This document shows, piece by piece, positions 1 to 21,279 of a DNA stretch of 64,000 nt. The stretch covers positions 18,826,168 through 18,890,167 of the forward strand of contig CM065704.1 in NCBI GenBank assembly GCA_017654935.2. The letters run 5' to 3'. Within the stretch, counting starts at the first letter, position 1; every line of letters starts with the position of its first letter. This stretch comes from Phymorhynchus buccinoides (taxonomy: Eukaryota > Mollusca > Gastropoda > Neogastropoda > Raphitomidae). Made by a program: the position numbers and the translations under genes. The notes under the pieces were generated by a model. It was not told the DNA's origin. It did no database searches and worked only from the letters and a program-made list of their open reading frames with translations.

Positions 1-1165
1 AATTTCGATAAATCAAATGTAATTGTTTTTGGAAATGGGGGTTATTTAGCTGAAAACGAACACTTGATATTTGGGCATGAAAATGTAGCTATAGTTAATA
101 TGCATAAATATCTTGGCATTATTCTCACAACAAGGCTGTCATTTCAAGCAACACAACGTGGTTTATCAGATAGGGCAAGAAAGGGAATCTTTGCAATAAC
201 AAGAACACCTTTTTCGATTAAAGAGCATTCGCCTGACATATTTTTTTCAAATCATTCGATTCTCAGATAAAGCCGATTTTAATGTATGGTGCAGATATAT
301 GAGGTGTTATGGGTGATCTAGCTACCATTGACAGATTTCAGTTGTCAGCCATGAAACGTTTAATGTGTGAGTCAGAATACGCCAAAGCATTTAGTATATG
401 GTGAACTGGGAAGGTATCCCCTGAAAGTCAATGGTTTTTTTTTATCAAATGTGTAATTTTTTGGTGACGAATTGTTAATATGGATGAATCTACTTCCTAA
501 GAAAACTTATTTAATACTCCTTTGTTTGGAGAGACATAATTATTTGACTTGGGCAGGTAAGATTAGAAATATTCTTGACATGATTGGTTTTGGATTTGTG
601 TGGGAAGCTCAGTCAGTTTCCTTTGTTTATTTGTGAGCTACAACGACGTTTGAGTGATTGTTGTAGACAGGATTGGCACTCTGAGCTTGAATCACACAAA
701 TTTGATGAGATTTATGCAACATTATTATGGCCAATCGTTCTCTTTACGTCCCTATTTCCGAGTGGTGAGATGTATTAACGTACGCAAAATATTTACTAGG
801 TTCAGACAAGGTATGTTATCCTTGCGTTCCCGTTTTCTGAAATTTACTAATGCTTCTAATGATGTGAATACTCTTTGTCCATTTTGTTATGATTGTGCTG
901 AAACACAACTTCATTTCCTAATAATGTGTCCAAATACACTGCTTTGCGTGCTCAACTAATACCTCGTAAATACTACAGATGTCCTTCATTGAACAAAATG
1001 ACATTATTGCTGTCGAATGAAAATGACAATGTATTTCATAGAGTTTGTAAATATGTTTATAAAGCGTCCTTAATATTTTGTTATGGTTACATGTTTGCTG
1101 TGAACTCCATTTGTATGGGCCTGTGGCCTAACAAATTACAATATTTCAGACTTCAGACTTCAGAC
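1..1165 (+). mobile_element. Decayed non-LTR retrotransposon (LINE), reverse transcriptase C-terminal part and 3' end
   Basis: Bases 1-268 translate to a stretch with KSNVIVF, GNGG and KYLGI motifs, typical of the RT thumb/connection region of jockey/I/CR1-group LINEs. After frame breaks, 654-959 gives a C-terminal zinc-knuckle-like segment (CPFCYDCAETQLHFLIMCP) and 926-1120 a further tail. The frame is broken by several indels and stops, so it is a pseudogene. The element ends in three copies of a 7-bp terminal repeat (CTTCAGA type) at 1145-1165, then passes directly into (CT)n. The 5' end lies outside the window. The clade is inferred, not determined. Confidence 0.75.
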
Positions 1166-1326
<161 letters not shown>

Positions 1327-1421
1327 ATGGACAATCTTGTTCATCAGTAATGTTAATTAATGAGTGTTGCTACAAATGTTGCCAATGCCATCAACTTATG
1401 CCTAGATTCTTATAAATATCT

Positions 1422-2953
<1,532 letters not shown>

Positions 2954-3313
2954 ATAGTCCCATCTTTTTTTGGGTCTTCTTCCCGCCCCCCTTAAAAGTG
3001 GTATTATTCTGAAAAATGGTCATGGTCTCATAATTGTTTCCCGTGTTTCGTTCTCAATTTAAAACACCAATTCAAGTTCACCATTGTTAATTAGTATCCA
3101 TGATTGCTTTTAATTCCAATTTTTGATTCTTTTTCAATTATTTAATGTGCCAATTTTTGTTCCATTTTTCTGACTTGATTGTTTTATGTCAAAATGTTCT
3201 TGCTTGATGCATGGCATGAATGTGTGAGTGAGAGGGCAAGGTGCAAAGAAGCTATTGTAGCTTATCCTTTTTACCCTCAACTGATAAAACATTCGTACTC
3301 GTATTTGTATTCG

Positions 3314-3316
<3 letters not shown>
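2954..3316 (+). mobile_element. LINE 3' UTR fragment with (ATTCGT)n tail, copy 1
   Basis: This sequence is clearly homologous to 7692-8040: shared blocks include TCTGAAAAATGGTCATG, CAATTCAAGTTCACCA and GCATGGCATGAATGTGTGAG. It ends in ATTCGT-type hexamers (3291-3314), then (CT)n. No coding part remains. LINE assignment is inferred from the polyadenylation-like end and tail hexamers. Confidence 0.65.

Positions 3317-3403
<87 letters not shown>
3317..3403. repeat. (CT)n microsatellite
   Basis: Pure CT directly after the ATTCGT tail. The following 3404-4011 shows no gene I can support; it holds a TTTCTTTT/TTGTT-rich run just before the next array. Confidence 0.95.
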
Positions 3404-3407
<4 letters not shown>

Positions 3408-4009
3408 ATTTAGCTTGCGATCCATCTTCTGTAAAGATCAGTCAGATCCACCAGACGTGGAAATGGTAGCTTTCTTCAAGATGCTCTCCCTTGTCATTCT
3501 GCCCAACCCAACAACCGAGGTCAGATTACTACTATCATCGTATATAGCAATGTTATGTTTTTGAGAAAAAAAGAACCATTCCATATAATTAGGATATTTA
3601 GGCTTTGGCCGTTTCAACATTATTTTGAGTAAAACGTTGGGGGAAAGTAGTTTGTATTCATGATACATTGTTATCACCAGTACGTGGACGTTATTCCTGC
3701 CCTGTGTATATTGTCACCTCAATAAGCATGTTTCTGTGTCCTTGCATTCCTCTTTCGCGACACAAGGGAATCTGAGTGTATGTGCTTGGTATTATATATA
3801 GTAGTACATCAGTGTTAAGATGATTGTACACTTATGTAAAAGCACATTCATATAGCATGTTTATATCAGGTACATCTGCTATGTGTGTATATGTGTAGAA
3901 TAGCAGATTTCTCTCTCCTTTTTTTGTCTTTTCTTTTCTTTCTCATTGTTCTATCCTTGTTGTTGTTAGTTTGTCTGTTATTTGTTTGTTTGTGTGTTTT
4001 GTTGTTTTC

Positions 4010-4011
<2 letters not shown>

Positions 4012-4094
<83 letters not shown>
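4012..4094. repeat. (GT)n microsatellite
   Basis: About 40 GT dinucleotides, flanked by TTGTTG repeats. Confidence 0.97.
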
Positions 4095-4095
<1 letters not shown>

Positions 4096-4263
4096 GTTGT
4101 TGTTCTTTAATTTAACGTCTTTAAATCCAAACATTACTAGAAACAACAATTATAGAAACGAGCCAACTAGACTTATTAACTTTTGAACACAATTCAAAAG
4201 AGATACAGCATCTTGGAATATACATTTGGATTAATCTTTTCTGAATTCTGATAGGGCCGATTC

Positions 4264-4265
<2 letters not shown>

Positions 4266-4320
<55 letters not shown>
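4266..4320. repeat. (GT)n microsatellite
   Basis: About 27 GT dinucleotides. Confidence 0.96.
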
Positions 4321-4321
<1 letters not shown>

Positions 4322-5598
4322 ATTAACTATTATGTACTTTGATTTTTGTTTGTATAGTTTATATATCGCTGCCCGCATGCAATACAGACGTAACTCAATT
4401 TTTATCGATTTTTAGACAAGGCGCATCGACGCACCAACTTCATTAACCGCAATTCTAAAAGATAAAGACGCTGTGATCAAAATAAGCCTATTATAGAACT
4501 TCACGCACTTGCTTCAAAAGCTTCAACAAAACACAATTGTCTGTCATTTGACGTCATGTTACCTTTTCGACGTCATAATTTCAGAAGAAGATAAACAAAA
4601 CATTTGCCTTTATCGAAAACTAATAGCTTTAAAAATTATGTATTAAGATGAAAACCAAACGATATTCCTGTCACACTGTAGCCACTAGATAGCCGGTGAG
4701 GCTACTCCGGAGAGCTGGCACGGTACCCATGAGTGCGTCACAGTCAGCACGGGCAGTAACATGTCAAGCAGACTGAACTGCCAACACGATTGGCTGTTTA
4801 TGCTAATTTACATGTCACTATCATTGTACACCACTTAAGACGCAGTGATAATTACCCGGGCTACAATTCTATTATAATGGCATTTGGAAATCGTTTGTTA
4901 ACGGTAGGTATTTTGTTGAGGGTACGTCGACGTCCCCACTCGGCCATGGAGTTTAGGGAAGAGGACGGGATACTTGGCGTTGGAGATTGTCCCCAAAGGC
5001 TAACAGTACTAATCCCCAAGGCTGCAGCACTAGCCAACGCAATGCCTCTTAATGGTAGCGCTTAGGACTTTTAGAATAACAAAAATGATAGCCATACATC
5101 AAGGACAAAGCTGTGAGATGAATTTTGAAATCCGTTTCTGTAAGTGGACTAGCTATGTAAATACAAGTCTTGGAAGCCGGGCTCTACATCTCAGCATTAT
5201 GCGAGTACCTGCAATTTGGTTGCATGAACGCACAAACATATTTAAATCGTTAAAAAACTGTAAATCCCCCTTCTGTATCTTGTCCTGCATGTATGTACAT
5301 TTATAGGAAACAAAACGAGGTCAGTGACCCAACATAAGGTTGGTAAATGCGTGGCATACCTACAAACGCTACAGGGTTTCCAGGCAATACAGTGAGAGGG
5401 TGGGCGACAAATGATCATGGACGAGGACCGAAGAACGAGCCTCTACAATCTCCCAACTCCTTATGAATGGGCCGCGCAATAAGCCAAGTGCAGTAGAAGT
5501 GTCAGCGTGTTCCCCGAGAGAGCTTCATCACGGCTCACTGCGGTATGCTGTGTGCAATGGGCCAAGAATGCCGCGACACCTTGACCAACTAGGCAGAA
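4321..5598. other. Unassigned single-copy-looking sequence
   Basis: No recognisable coding region. The longest frame with a methionine (4790-5065, 91 aa) shows no familiar motif, flanking splice signals or codon bias. A GC-richer part at 4680-5060 and one at 5330-5600 may be old repeats. Confidence 0.5.
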
Positions 5599-5601
5599 AT
5601 G

Positions 5602-5693
<92 letters not shown>
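5599..5693. repeat. (GA)n microsatellite
   Basis: About 45 GA units. It abuts the reversed LINE tail on its right. Confidence 0.97.
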
Positions 5694-7691
<1,998 letters not shown>

Positions 7692-8040
7692 ATATTCCCG
7701 TCTTATCCTATAATGTTTTTTGTTGTTGTTCTTGGTTTCATTCTGAAAAATTGTCATTGCCTCAAAATTGTTTCCCCCTTTTTGGGAACTACCAATTCAA
7801 GTTCACCACTGTTAAATATTATCAATATTTGCTTTAATTCCTGTTTTTAATATCTTTTTCAATTATTTCATGCGCCAATTTTTGTTCCATTTTCTTGACT
7901 TGAATGTTTTATGTCAATTTTTTTGTTTTGATTGATGCATGGCATGAATGTGTGAGTGAGAGAGGGCAAGGTGTAAAGAAGCTATTGTAGCTTATCCTTT
8001 TTACCCTCAATAAAACATTCGTATTCGTATTCGTATTCGT
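7692..8040 (+). mobile_element. LINE 3' UTR fragment with (ATTCGT)n tail, copy 2
   Basis: Homologous to 2954-3316, with the same block order. It ends in four ATTCGT hexamers (8017-8040), then ATTCTCTCTG and CT-rich sequence. Both copies are flanked by (CT)n on each side. Confidence 0.65.
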
Positions 8041-9221
<1,181 letters not shown>

Positions 9222-9294
9222 TCCCCATCTCTATGTCATATGATATTATGTCCCTGTTTCTGTCTTACCGTGTTATATCTCTACGTCTCAGTGT

Positions 9295-9373
9295 TTATCC
9301 TAGCCCTAACCCTATAGAGACCCAAACACTAACCTTAGCCCCTAACCCTAACCCTTGCCCTAATCCGAGGGGG
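9295..9373. repeat. Degenerate telomere-like (CCCTAA)n patch
   Basis: Several imperfect CCCTAA words (for example CCTAGCCCTAACCC near 9299 and CCCTAACCCTAACCC near 9341). TTAGGG is the usual animal, including molluscan, telomere repeat. The patch is short and diverged, and lies directly before a long minisatellite domain. Confidence 0.7.
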
Positions 9374-9767
9374 GACATCGTAACGGGGACATAGAGATTG
9401 GGGACACAGAGACGGGGACACATTGAGACGGGGACATAGAGAGATGGAGACACACAGTGACGGGGACACAATATAGAGACATGGATATATAGAGATGGCG
9501 ACACATAGAGACGGGGACACATCGAGACGGGAAAAATAGAGAGATGGGGACATGGACGAGAGACAGGGACACGATATATGACGGGGGATACAGATAACGG
9601 GGAGACATAGAGACGGAGACATAAAGAGACACACAGTAGATGGGAAGACATAGTGACGGGGACATATATATACGGGGACACATGGAGACGGGGATATGTA
9701 TAGAAGGAGACATATAGAGATGGGGACATATATGGAGATGGCAGGCCGGACATGCGGGCTACAGAGG
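9374..9767. repeat. Degenerate GGGGACATAGAGAC minisatellite, left flank
   Basis: Irregular 14-17-bp units of the type GAGACGGGGACATA, highly diverged. It is related in sequence to the right flank at 11850-12420 and grades into the 28-bp array. Confidence 0.85.
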
Positions 9768-11830
9768 AGACCGAGATATGGACGGGAGACAGAGGAGACC
9801 GAGATATGGACGGGAGACAGTGGAGAAAGAGATATGGACGGGAGACAGAGGAGACAGATATATGGACGGGAGACAGAGGAGACAGAGATATGGACGGGAG
9901 ACAGAGGAGACAGAGATATGGACGGGAGACAGAGGAGACAGAGATATGGACGGGAGACAGAGGAGACAGAGATATGGACGGGAGACAGAGGAGACAGAGA
10001 TATGGACGGGAGACAGAGGAGACAGAGATATGGACGGGAGACAGAGGAGACAGAGATATGGACGGGAGACAGTGGAGACCGAGATATGGACGGGAGACAG
10101 AGGAGACCGAGATATGGACGGGAGACAGAGGAGACAACAGAGATATGGACGGGAGACAGAGGAGACAGAGATATGGACGGGAGACAGAGGAGACAGAGAT
10201 ATGGACGGGAGACAGAGGAGACAGAGATATGGACGGGAGACAGAGGAGACCGAGATATGGACGGGAGACAGAGGAGACCGAGATATGGACGGGAGACAGA
10301 GGAGACCGAGATATGGACGGGAGACAGAGGAGACCGAGATATGGACGGGAGACAGAGGAGACAGAGATATGGACGGGAGACAGTGGAGACAGAGATATGG
10401 ACGGGAGACAGACGGGAGACAGAGATATGGACGGGAGACAGAGGAGACAGAGATATGGACGGGAGACAGAGGAGACAGAGATATGGACGGGAGACAGAGG
10501 AGACAGAGATATGGACGGGAGACAGAGGAGACAGAGATATGGACGGGAGACAGAGGAGACAGAGATATGGACGGGAGACAGAGGAGACAGAGATATGGAC
10601 GGGAGACAGAGGAGACAGAGATATGGACGGGAGACAGAGGAGACAGAGATATGGACGGGAGACAGTGGAGACAGAGATATGGACGGGAGACAGAGGAGAC
10701 AGAGATATGGACGGGAGACAGAGGAGACAGAGATATGGACGGGAGACAGAGGAGACAGAGATATGGACGGGAGACAGAGGAGACAGAGATATGGACGGGA
10801 GACAGAGGAGACAGAGATATGGACGGGAGACAGTGGAGACAGAGATATGGACGGGAGACAGAGGAGACAGAGATATGGACGGGAGACAGTGGAGACAGAG
10901 ATATGGACGGGAGACAGAGGAGACAGAGATATGGACGGGAGACAGAGGAGACAGAGATATGGACGGGAGACAGAGGAGACAGAGATATGGACGGGAGACA
11001 GAGGAGACAGAGATATGGACGGGAGACAGAGGAGACAGAGATATGGACGGGAGACAGAGGAGACAGAGATATGGACGGGAGACAGAGGAGACAAAGATAT
11101 GGACGGGAGACAGAGGAGACAGAGATATGGACGGGAGACAGTGGAGACCGAGATATGGACGGGAGACAGAGGAGACAGAGATATGGACGGGAGACAGAGG
11201 AGACAAAGATATGGACGGGAGACAGAGGAGACAGAGATATGGACGGGAGACAGAGGAGACCGAGATATGGACGGGAGACAGAGGAGACAGAGATATGGAC
11301 GGGAGACAGTGGAGACAGAGATATGGACGGGAGACAGAGGAGACAGATATTTGAACGGGAGACAGTGGAGACAGAGATATGGACGGGAGACAGAGGAGAC
11401 AGAGATATGGACGGGAGACAGAGGAGACAGATATTTGAACGGGAGACAGTGGAGACAGAGATATGGACGGGAGACAGTGGAGACCGAGATATGGACGGGA
11501 GACAGTGGAGACAGAGATATGGACGGGAGACAGTGGAGACCGAGATATGGACGGGAGACAGAGGAGACAGAGATATGGACGGGAGACAGAGGAGACAGAG
11601 ATATGGACGGGAGACAGTGGAGACAGAGATATGGACGGGAGACAGTGGAGACAGAGATATGGACGGGAGACAGTGGAGACCGAGATATGGACGGGAGACA
11701 GAGGAGACAGAGATATGGACGGGAGACAGAGGAGACCGAGATATGGACGGGAGACAGAGGAGACCGAGATATGGACGGGAGACAGAGGAGACAGAGATAT
11801 GGACGGGAGACAGAGGAGACAGAGAGCCCT
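9768..11830. repeat. 28-bp minisatellite, about 73 copies
   Basis: The unit contains GAGATATGGACGGGAGACAG plus GGAGAC, with spacing 28 bp measured between successive TATGGACGGG words (for example 9861 and 9889). Units vary at two common sites (CAGAGG/CAGTGG and GACAGAG/GACCGAG). A TTTGAACGGG variant occurs at 11345 and 11429, exactly three units apart, indicating higher-order amplification. The unit has no stop codon on either strand and 28 is not a multiple of 3, so every frame stays open with an 84-nt period. The resulting ORFs of 550-1050 codons are not evidence of genes. Confidence 0.97.
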
Positions 11831-12415
11831 CGCACTGACAAGCCCTTTCAAGAGACGGGGGCACATGGAGATGGGGACACATGAGACACGAGGGACATAG
11901 AGAGACGGGCACATATAGAGACGGGGACACAGAGAGACGGGGGCATAGAGAGACGGGGGCATAGAGAGACGGGGGCATAGCGAGACGGGGGGCACATGGA
12001 GACGGGGACACAGAGAGACGGGGGCATAGAGAGACGGGGACACATGGAGACGGGGACACAGAGAGACGGGGGCATAGAGAGACGGGGGCACATGGAGACG
12101 GGGACACAGAGAGACGGGGGCATGGAGAGACGGGGGCACATGGGGATGGGGGCATAGAGAGATGGAGGCATAGAGAGACGGGTACATAGAGAGACGGGAG
12201 CATACAGAGACGGGAGCACAGAGGGACGGGGGCATAATTATGGAGACGGGGAGATATAGAGACGGTGGCACATGGAGACGGGGAGATAGAGAGATATGGG
12301 TATAGAAAGACAGGGACATAGAGAGACGGGGACATTGAGAGACGGGGACATGGAGAGACGGGGGCATAGAGAGACGGAGGCATAGAGAGACGGAGGCATA
12401 GAGAGACGGGGGCAT
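11831..12415. repeat. 16-bp minisatellite (GAGAGACGGGGGCATA type), right flank
   Basis: Units of about 16 bp, with GGCATA/GACACATGGA variants, about 35 copies. It resembles the left flank, so the 28-bp array sits inside an older related array. Confidence 0.9.
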
Positions 12416-12778
12416 ACGGCACTGATCCAGGTGGCATTGGAAAGTCCTAGGGACTGATGAGTGATGAAACGTCCACTCTTTTCTGAACACTTCCATTCCT
12501 CTGTCTCTCTGTCCATCTCCGTCTCTCTCTCTCTGTCTATTTCCTTCCCCCCCCTCCCCCCCTCCCCCCCCCCCTCTCTTTCTCCCTTACTCTCTCCTTA
12601 CCTCTCAGAACTGCGGATTCCTGTGGCAGCTGCTCGGGGATCAATGCCCTCTGCACGACAGTTCCCCGATACAGGGGCTTCCACCGCCTTCCCTTGTCCT
12701 GCTAGGGCCTCTCATTGGCCTAAACGTCTTCTTCTTCAATGAGCCTAATTACCCGGCCAGAGGCCGAGGTATTGCGAT
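12416..12778. other. Unassigned spacer with CT/CCCC-rich tract
   Basis: A pyrimidine tract at 12500-12600 and otherwise no recognisable feature. Confidence 0.5.
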
Positions 12779-13410
12779 CGGTTTGTGTGTCTGCGTGTCT
12801 GTGTGTCTGTGTGTGTCTGTGTATCGATTATCTTAAAAAACTACTGTTTGGATTTTGATTAAAATTGGCAGAGGGGGTAGACAGCTTAAAAGGAAGCTTC
12901 CTTTCGTTAATCAACACCGTGCTGACCTTGACCTTGAAGTTTGACCTTGAAAACCGAAATTTCCTTCTTTGGGCTATGTAAGTTTCCCCAGCTTTATTTT
13001 GTGCACTAGTGAACAGAATCGCTTCAAATTGTGTGTGGTGGTGTACCATGGTACAAGGATGTTTGTATAAACGTTCAGCTGTATCTCGTGAACTACTGAA
13101 CAGAATCGCTTCAAATTTTGGGCTATGTATTTTATGCGTTCTGTAAGGGTGGAAAGTGGTGTGTTTATTGGGGGGTGGGGGGGGGGGGGAGAGGACATCA
13201 CTCGGTGCAAGGAAGTTTATATAAAAGTTCAGTTGTATCTCGTGAACTACTGAACAGAATCGCTTCAAATTTTGGGCTATGTATTTTATGCGTTCTGTAA
13301 GGGTGGAAAGTGGTGTGTTTATTGGGGGGGGGGGGGGGGGGGGGGGCAGGACATAACTCTGGCCGGGTTTGCATTGTCACAATGCGTTGCTGCCGCTCGG
13401 CGATGCCCTT
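12779..13410 (-). repeat. Interspersed repeat with AGGTCA half-sites and internal duplication, copy 1
   Basis: Contains GTGTGTCTGTGTGTCTG, a TGACCTTGACCTTGAAG block (12920-12950) and CAGAATCGCTTCAAATT modules repeated three times (about 13014, 13099 and 13254), plus G-runs at 13170 and 13327. Related copies lie at 14490-14815 (same orientation) and 35400-36780 (opposite). No ORF is convincing. The class is unknown. Confidence 0.75.
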
Positions 13411-13518
13411 GTTGTTTTTGCCATTAGCAGACCCAGTTAATCAATCAATCAGTCGATCAATCCATCCATAAATCAAACGATCAATCATTCAATCAATCGA
13501 TCGGTCTTCTATTATAAT

Positions 13519-14136
<618 letters not shown>

Positions 14137-14489
14137 ACTTTCGATAACTCTATCTGTCCCTTTGTCACGAGGCCCGTGAAGATGAGGTCCATTTTGTTTT
14201 ATGCTGTCCGGAACTTGTTTCTATTAGAGAAAAAATGATTCCAGTTAAATATTATAGACAGCCTTGTCTTTTCAGATTAATTTTGTTTTTGTTTTAGTTC
14301 CTTCTCATTTGCTTTTTCTGACTATGCTTCTGCCGCTTTTGTTCCAGTTGGGGCTCGTGTGACTGTTTTACCTTTGACTTTGTTGTTGCCTCTTGGTCCC
14401 TCTAATATCTTCTCATTTGACTCTTTCTGACTTTGTTTTACTCTGTTTCCTAATGTGCCTTCTTAAATGACTCTTCTGTTTTTCGTGTC
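14137..14489. other. Possible decayed LINE fragment
   Basis: AT-rich text with CCCTTTGTCACGAGGCC and CATTTTGTTTTATGCTGTCC recalls the zinc-knuckle/HFLL region of RT C-termini, like the first element in the window. No open frame survives. Low support. Confidence 0.3.
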
Positions 14490-14678
14490 ATTTCCCCCCA
14501 GCTTTATTTCGTGAACTTGTGAACAGAATCGCTTCAAATTGTGTGTGGTGGTGTACCATGGTGCAAGGAAGTTTGTATAAAAGTTCAGCTGTATCGTGAA
14601 CTACTAAACAGAATCGCTTCAAAGTTTGGTCTATGTATCTTATGCGTTCTGTAAGGGTGGAAAGTGGTGTGTTTATTG

Positions 14679-14721
<43 letters not shown>

Positions 14722-14815
14722 GGGGGGGGGGGGGGGTTGGGGGTGGAGAGGACATAACTCTGGTCGGGTTTGCATTGTCACAATGCGTTGCTGCCGCTCG
14801 GCGATGCCCTTGTTG
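14490..14815 (-). repeat. AGGTCA-family repeat, copy 2, with 41-bp G tract
   Basis: Close match to 12995-13410 (CAGAATCGCTTCAAATTG, GTGGTGTACCATGGT, TGCGTTGCTGCCGCTCGGCG). The homopolymer G run is at 14680-14720 and continues as TG15. It ends 50 bp before the myostatin-like exon, so it lies in that intron. Confidence 0.8.
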
Positions 14816-14865
14816 TACTTTCTGGCACTCAATGCTCCGTTTGTTTCCCTCTTCTTCTGTTTTAG

Positions 14866-18912
<4,047 letters not shown>

Positions 18913-20100
18913 CTTCGATGCTTTGGCTTTGGCTATGCCTCGGACTTAGCCACCGCAGCCGGGGTTCCCATGTGGCTATCCCGCGAGGTTCAGAACCTGG
19001 CAGGCTTTGAGTTTGACGTTTTGACACCACATGTTCAGATTTTGCTTCTCCGTGAGTTTCTGAACTTGACCCGTTGAATTTCACACTACAGATTCGGACT
19101 TTCCCTTGAGGTCCGTACCCTGTTGACTCTGTCACCACAGGTTCGGTCTCGGCTTGCCCTTGAGGGCCAGAACGTGCCCACAAACTTGGCCTCTCTGCGC
19201 ACTCCTTTCTTGCTTGCAGGCTTCTCTGGCGCTAGCGCTCAGCTCCCAATAACACATTCAACAACCTTGCGTTTCCTTTCCGTCCTCTCCAAGCTACGAT
19301 CTGAGTTGGCGTTTTGCCTTGTGTGTCCATTTACCGTTGCGCCTTCTTTTTTCCCTTGCCTGTTCCTGAACTGAACCAGTACCCACCAGAGAAAGAGGGA
19401 CAGAAAACGTGACCACCTTCCACAGTTTCTGCGGAGCTGAAAGCCGCATTGGGAGCCTCGCGGGGGACTGGAGACTCAGCAGACGCCGTCGTTCAACAGA
19501 TGACAAGTTTACGAAAGGAAGCCTAGAACATGTGGAGTGGACGTACTGACCAGACCAATCGGATTTGACTATCAGAATAGCACTACACTTATGAAGGAGC
19601 TTACCGAGACATTGTAAAACTGATGGATTTGAGGGACAAGATGAATTGTAACTTGCTGTAAGAATGACGAATTCCATGATGATCAGTGCCAGGCTGACTG
19701 ATTCCCATTCTAATTCATTGTGATACAGAGGAGGGGAGGGGACATTGAGGCGTGTCTCGGTTGTCTTGGCGTAGTAGCGATGACGCGAGCGTATAACAGG
19801 GCGTAATCTTTGACGGGAATGGTGCTGGATGTACGTACACGTAGCTTGTGTTGCTGATTTGGTATGATTTGTCAGAAACACTTTGCATGATAATTATGAT
19901 GCTTTGTATGACAATTTGTGTGTACTATGTGAAATGATTTTCAACAAAAAAGGCGTAAGAAAAGATGTGTCGTGTTCATTATATGTTCGTACGGTTTTGA
20001 AATTTGCTTATATATTGTAAAATTGTATCGATGGTCCGTGAAGATATTCTGAATGATTTGGACTGAAAAGCTTGCGTGAAGGTACATTGACTGTCATTGT
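18913..20100 (+). other. 3' flank / probable 3' UTR of the myostatin-like gene
   Basis: No further coding exon is visible. I do not see a clear AATAAA near the stop codon, so the transcript end cannot be placed. Confidence 0.4.
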
Positions 20101-20109
20101 AATGGTTAG

Positions 20110-20296
20110 GGTCGCTGCGCTTATGTATGCTTGTAAATTTGGAATGTAAATGCTTAGTCATTGACATTATCTGAATGGAATTTTGCTTTGAAAATTAGTA
20201 TCGGTCGCTGCGCTTATGTATGCTTGTAAATTTGGAATGTAAATGCTTAGTCATTGACATTATCTGAATGGAATTTTGCTTTGAAAATTAGTATCG
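20110..20296. repeat. 93-bp direct duplication (two copies)
   Basis: GTCGCTGCGCTTATGTATGC begins at 20111 and 20204, and the copies are essentially identical. Such identity suggests a recent event. Confidence 0.95.
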
Positions 20297-20639
20297 GCAA
20301 TGTGAAAAAAACTGTGGGGAGAGGACTTTACCTGCACTCTTGGTCAACTGTCTCTTTCGTTAAATGTTGATCGTACCGTCTGTTGTATTTGAATGATTTT
20401 AGAACAAAAGCGAAAGGGTTTGGTGCGGTTTAGGATTGTCCTTGCAGTATATTAGGCGCAGTAGTGGGATTAGGTTATATTTTCAGTTGCACGTTTGCAC
20501 ATGGGTTTCCAGTTTCATCTTCCCATACGATGCATCCAGATAGCAGAGGAAGCAGCGTGAATATCGTAGGGCTGGGTTAAAGTTTGTTTAAAGTGGATAT
20601 GCCTTGCCCATGGTACATACCCCTCTCTTGGTCAAGCCA

Positions 20640-20930
20640 ACTGGAGGACAGGAGGGAAGGTCCCTAGAAGACCAGCTAACCCCTTTCTCTACAGCACTAT
20701 GAGTCAAAGGAACTGGAGGACAGGAGGGAAGGTCCCTAGAAGACCAGCTAACCCCTTTCTCTACAGCACTATGAGTCAAAGGAACTGGAGGACAGGAGGG
20801 AAGGTCCCTAGAAGACCAGCTAACCCCTTTCTCTACAGCACTATGAGTCAAAGGAACTGGAGGACAGGAGGGAAGGTCCCTAGAAGACCAGCTAACCCCT
20901 TTCTCTACAGCACTATGAGTCAATGCAAAC
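20640..20930. repeat. 72-bp tandem repeat, four copies
   Basis: Successive ACTGGAGGACAGGAGGGAAG words at 20640, 20712, 20784 and 20856. 72 is a multiple of 3, so both strands give regular 24-residue repeat ORFs. These look incidental, since no gene signals flank them. Each unit carries CTTTCTCTACAG, resembling a splice acceptor. Confidence 0.95.
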
Positions 20931-21030
20931 GGCCCCCAGCTTGAGGGTCGCAGTTTTTCAGAAATGATTCAGCTGCACCAGGATTTCCATCACTAGAGAA
21001 CATCGTTTCGCTTACAGCTCTCACCTTACA

Positions 21031-21279
21031 GTTCGGTCCTAACTACTGGCTAATACCAACCAATGATAAACGCCGTACAATACGAGCTTTACTGTTCGGT
21101 CCTAACTACTGGCTAATGCCAACCAATGATAAACGCCGTACAATACGAGCTTTACTGTGTGGTCCTAACTACTGGCTAATGCCAACCAATGATAAACGCC
21201 GTACAATACGAGCCTTACTGTGTGGCCCTAACTACTGGCTAATTCCAACCAATGATAAACGCCGTACAATACGAGCTTT
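21031..21279. repeat. 63-bp tandem repeat, four copies
   Basis: GGTCCTAACTACTGGCTAAT recurs every 63 bp from 21034. The copies differ at a few sites (TTCGG/TGTGG). Confidence 0.95.

Noticed and set aside
4790..5065. Missing first exon of the myostatin-like gene
   Set aside because: The frame has no signal peptide or propeptide motifs and no fitting donor phase; no candidate first exon was found anywhere upstream in the window.
9295..12496. Very long open frames (up to 1053 codons minus strand, 710 plus strand)
   Set aside because: They arise because the 28-bp unit has no stop codon in either direction and 28 is not a multiple of 3; the translations are 28-residue periodic in all frames and no splice, start or codon evidence supports a protein.
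20588..20944. Repeat proteins on both strands with 24-residue periodicity
   Set aside because: 72-bp tandem repeat outside any gene model; no start context or neighbouring exons.
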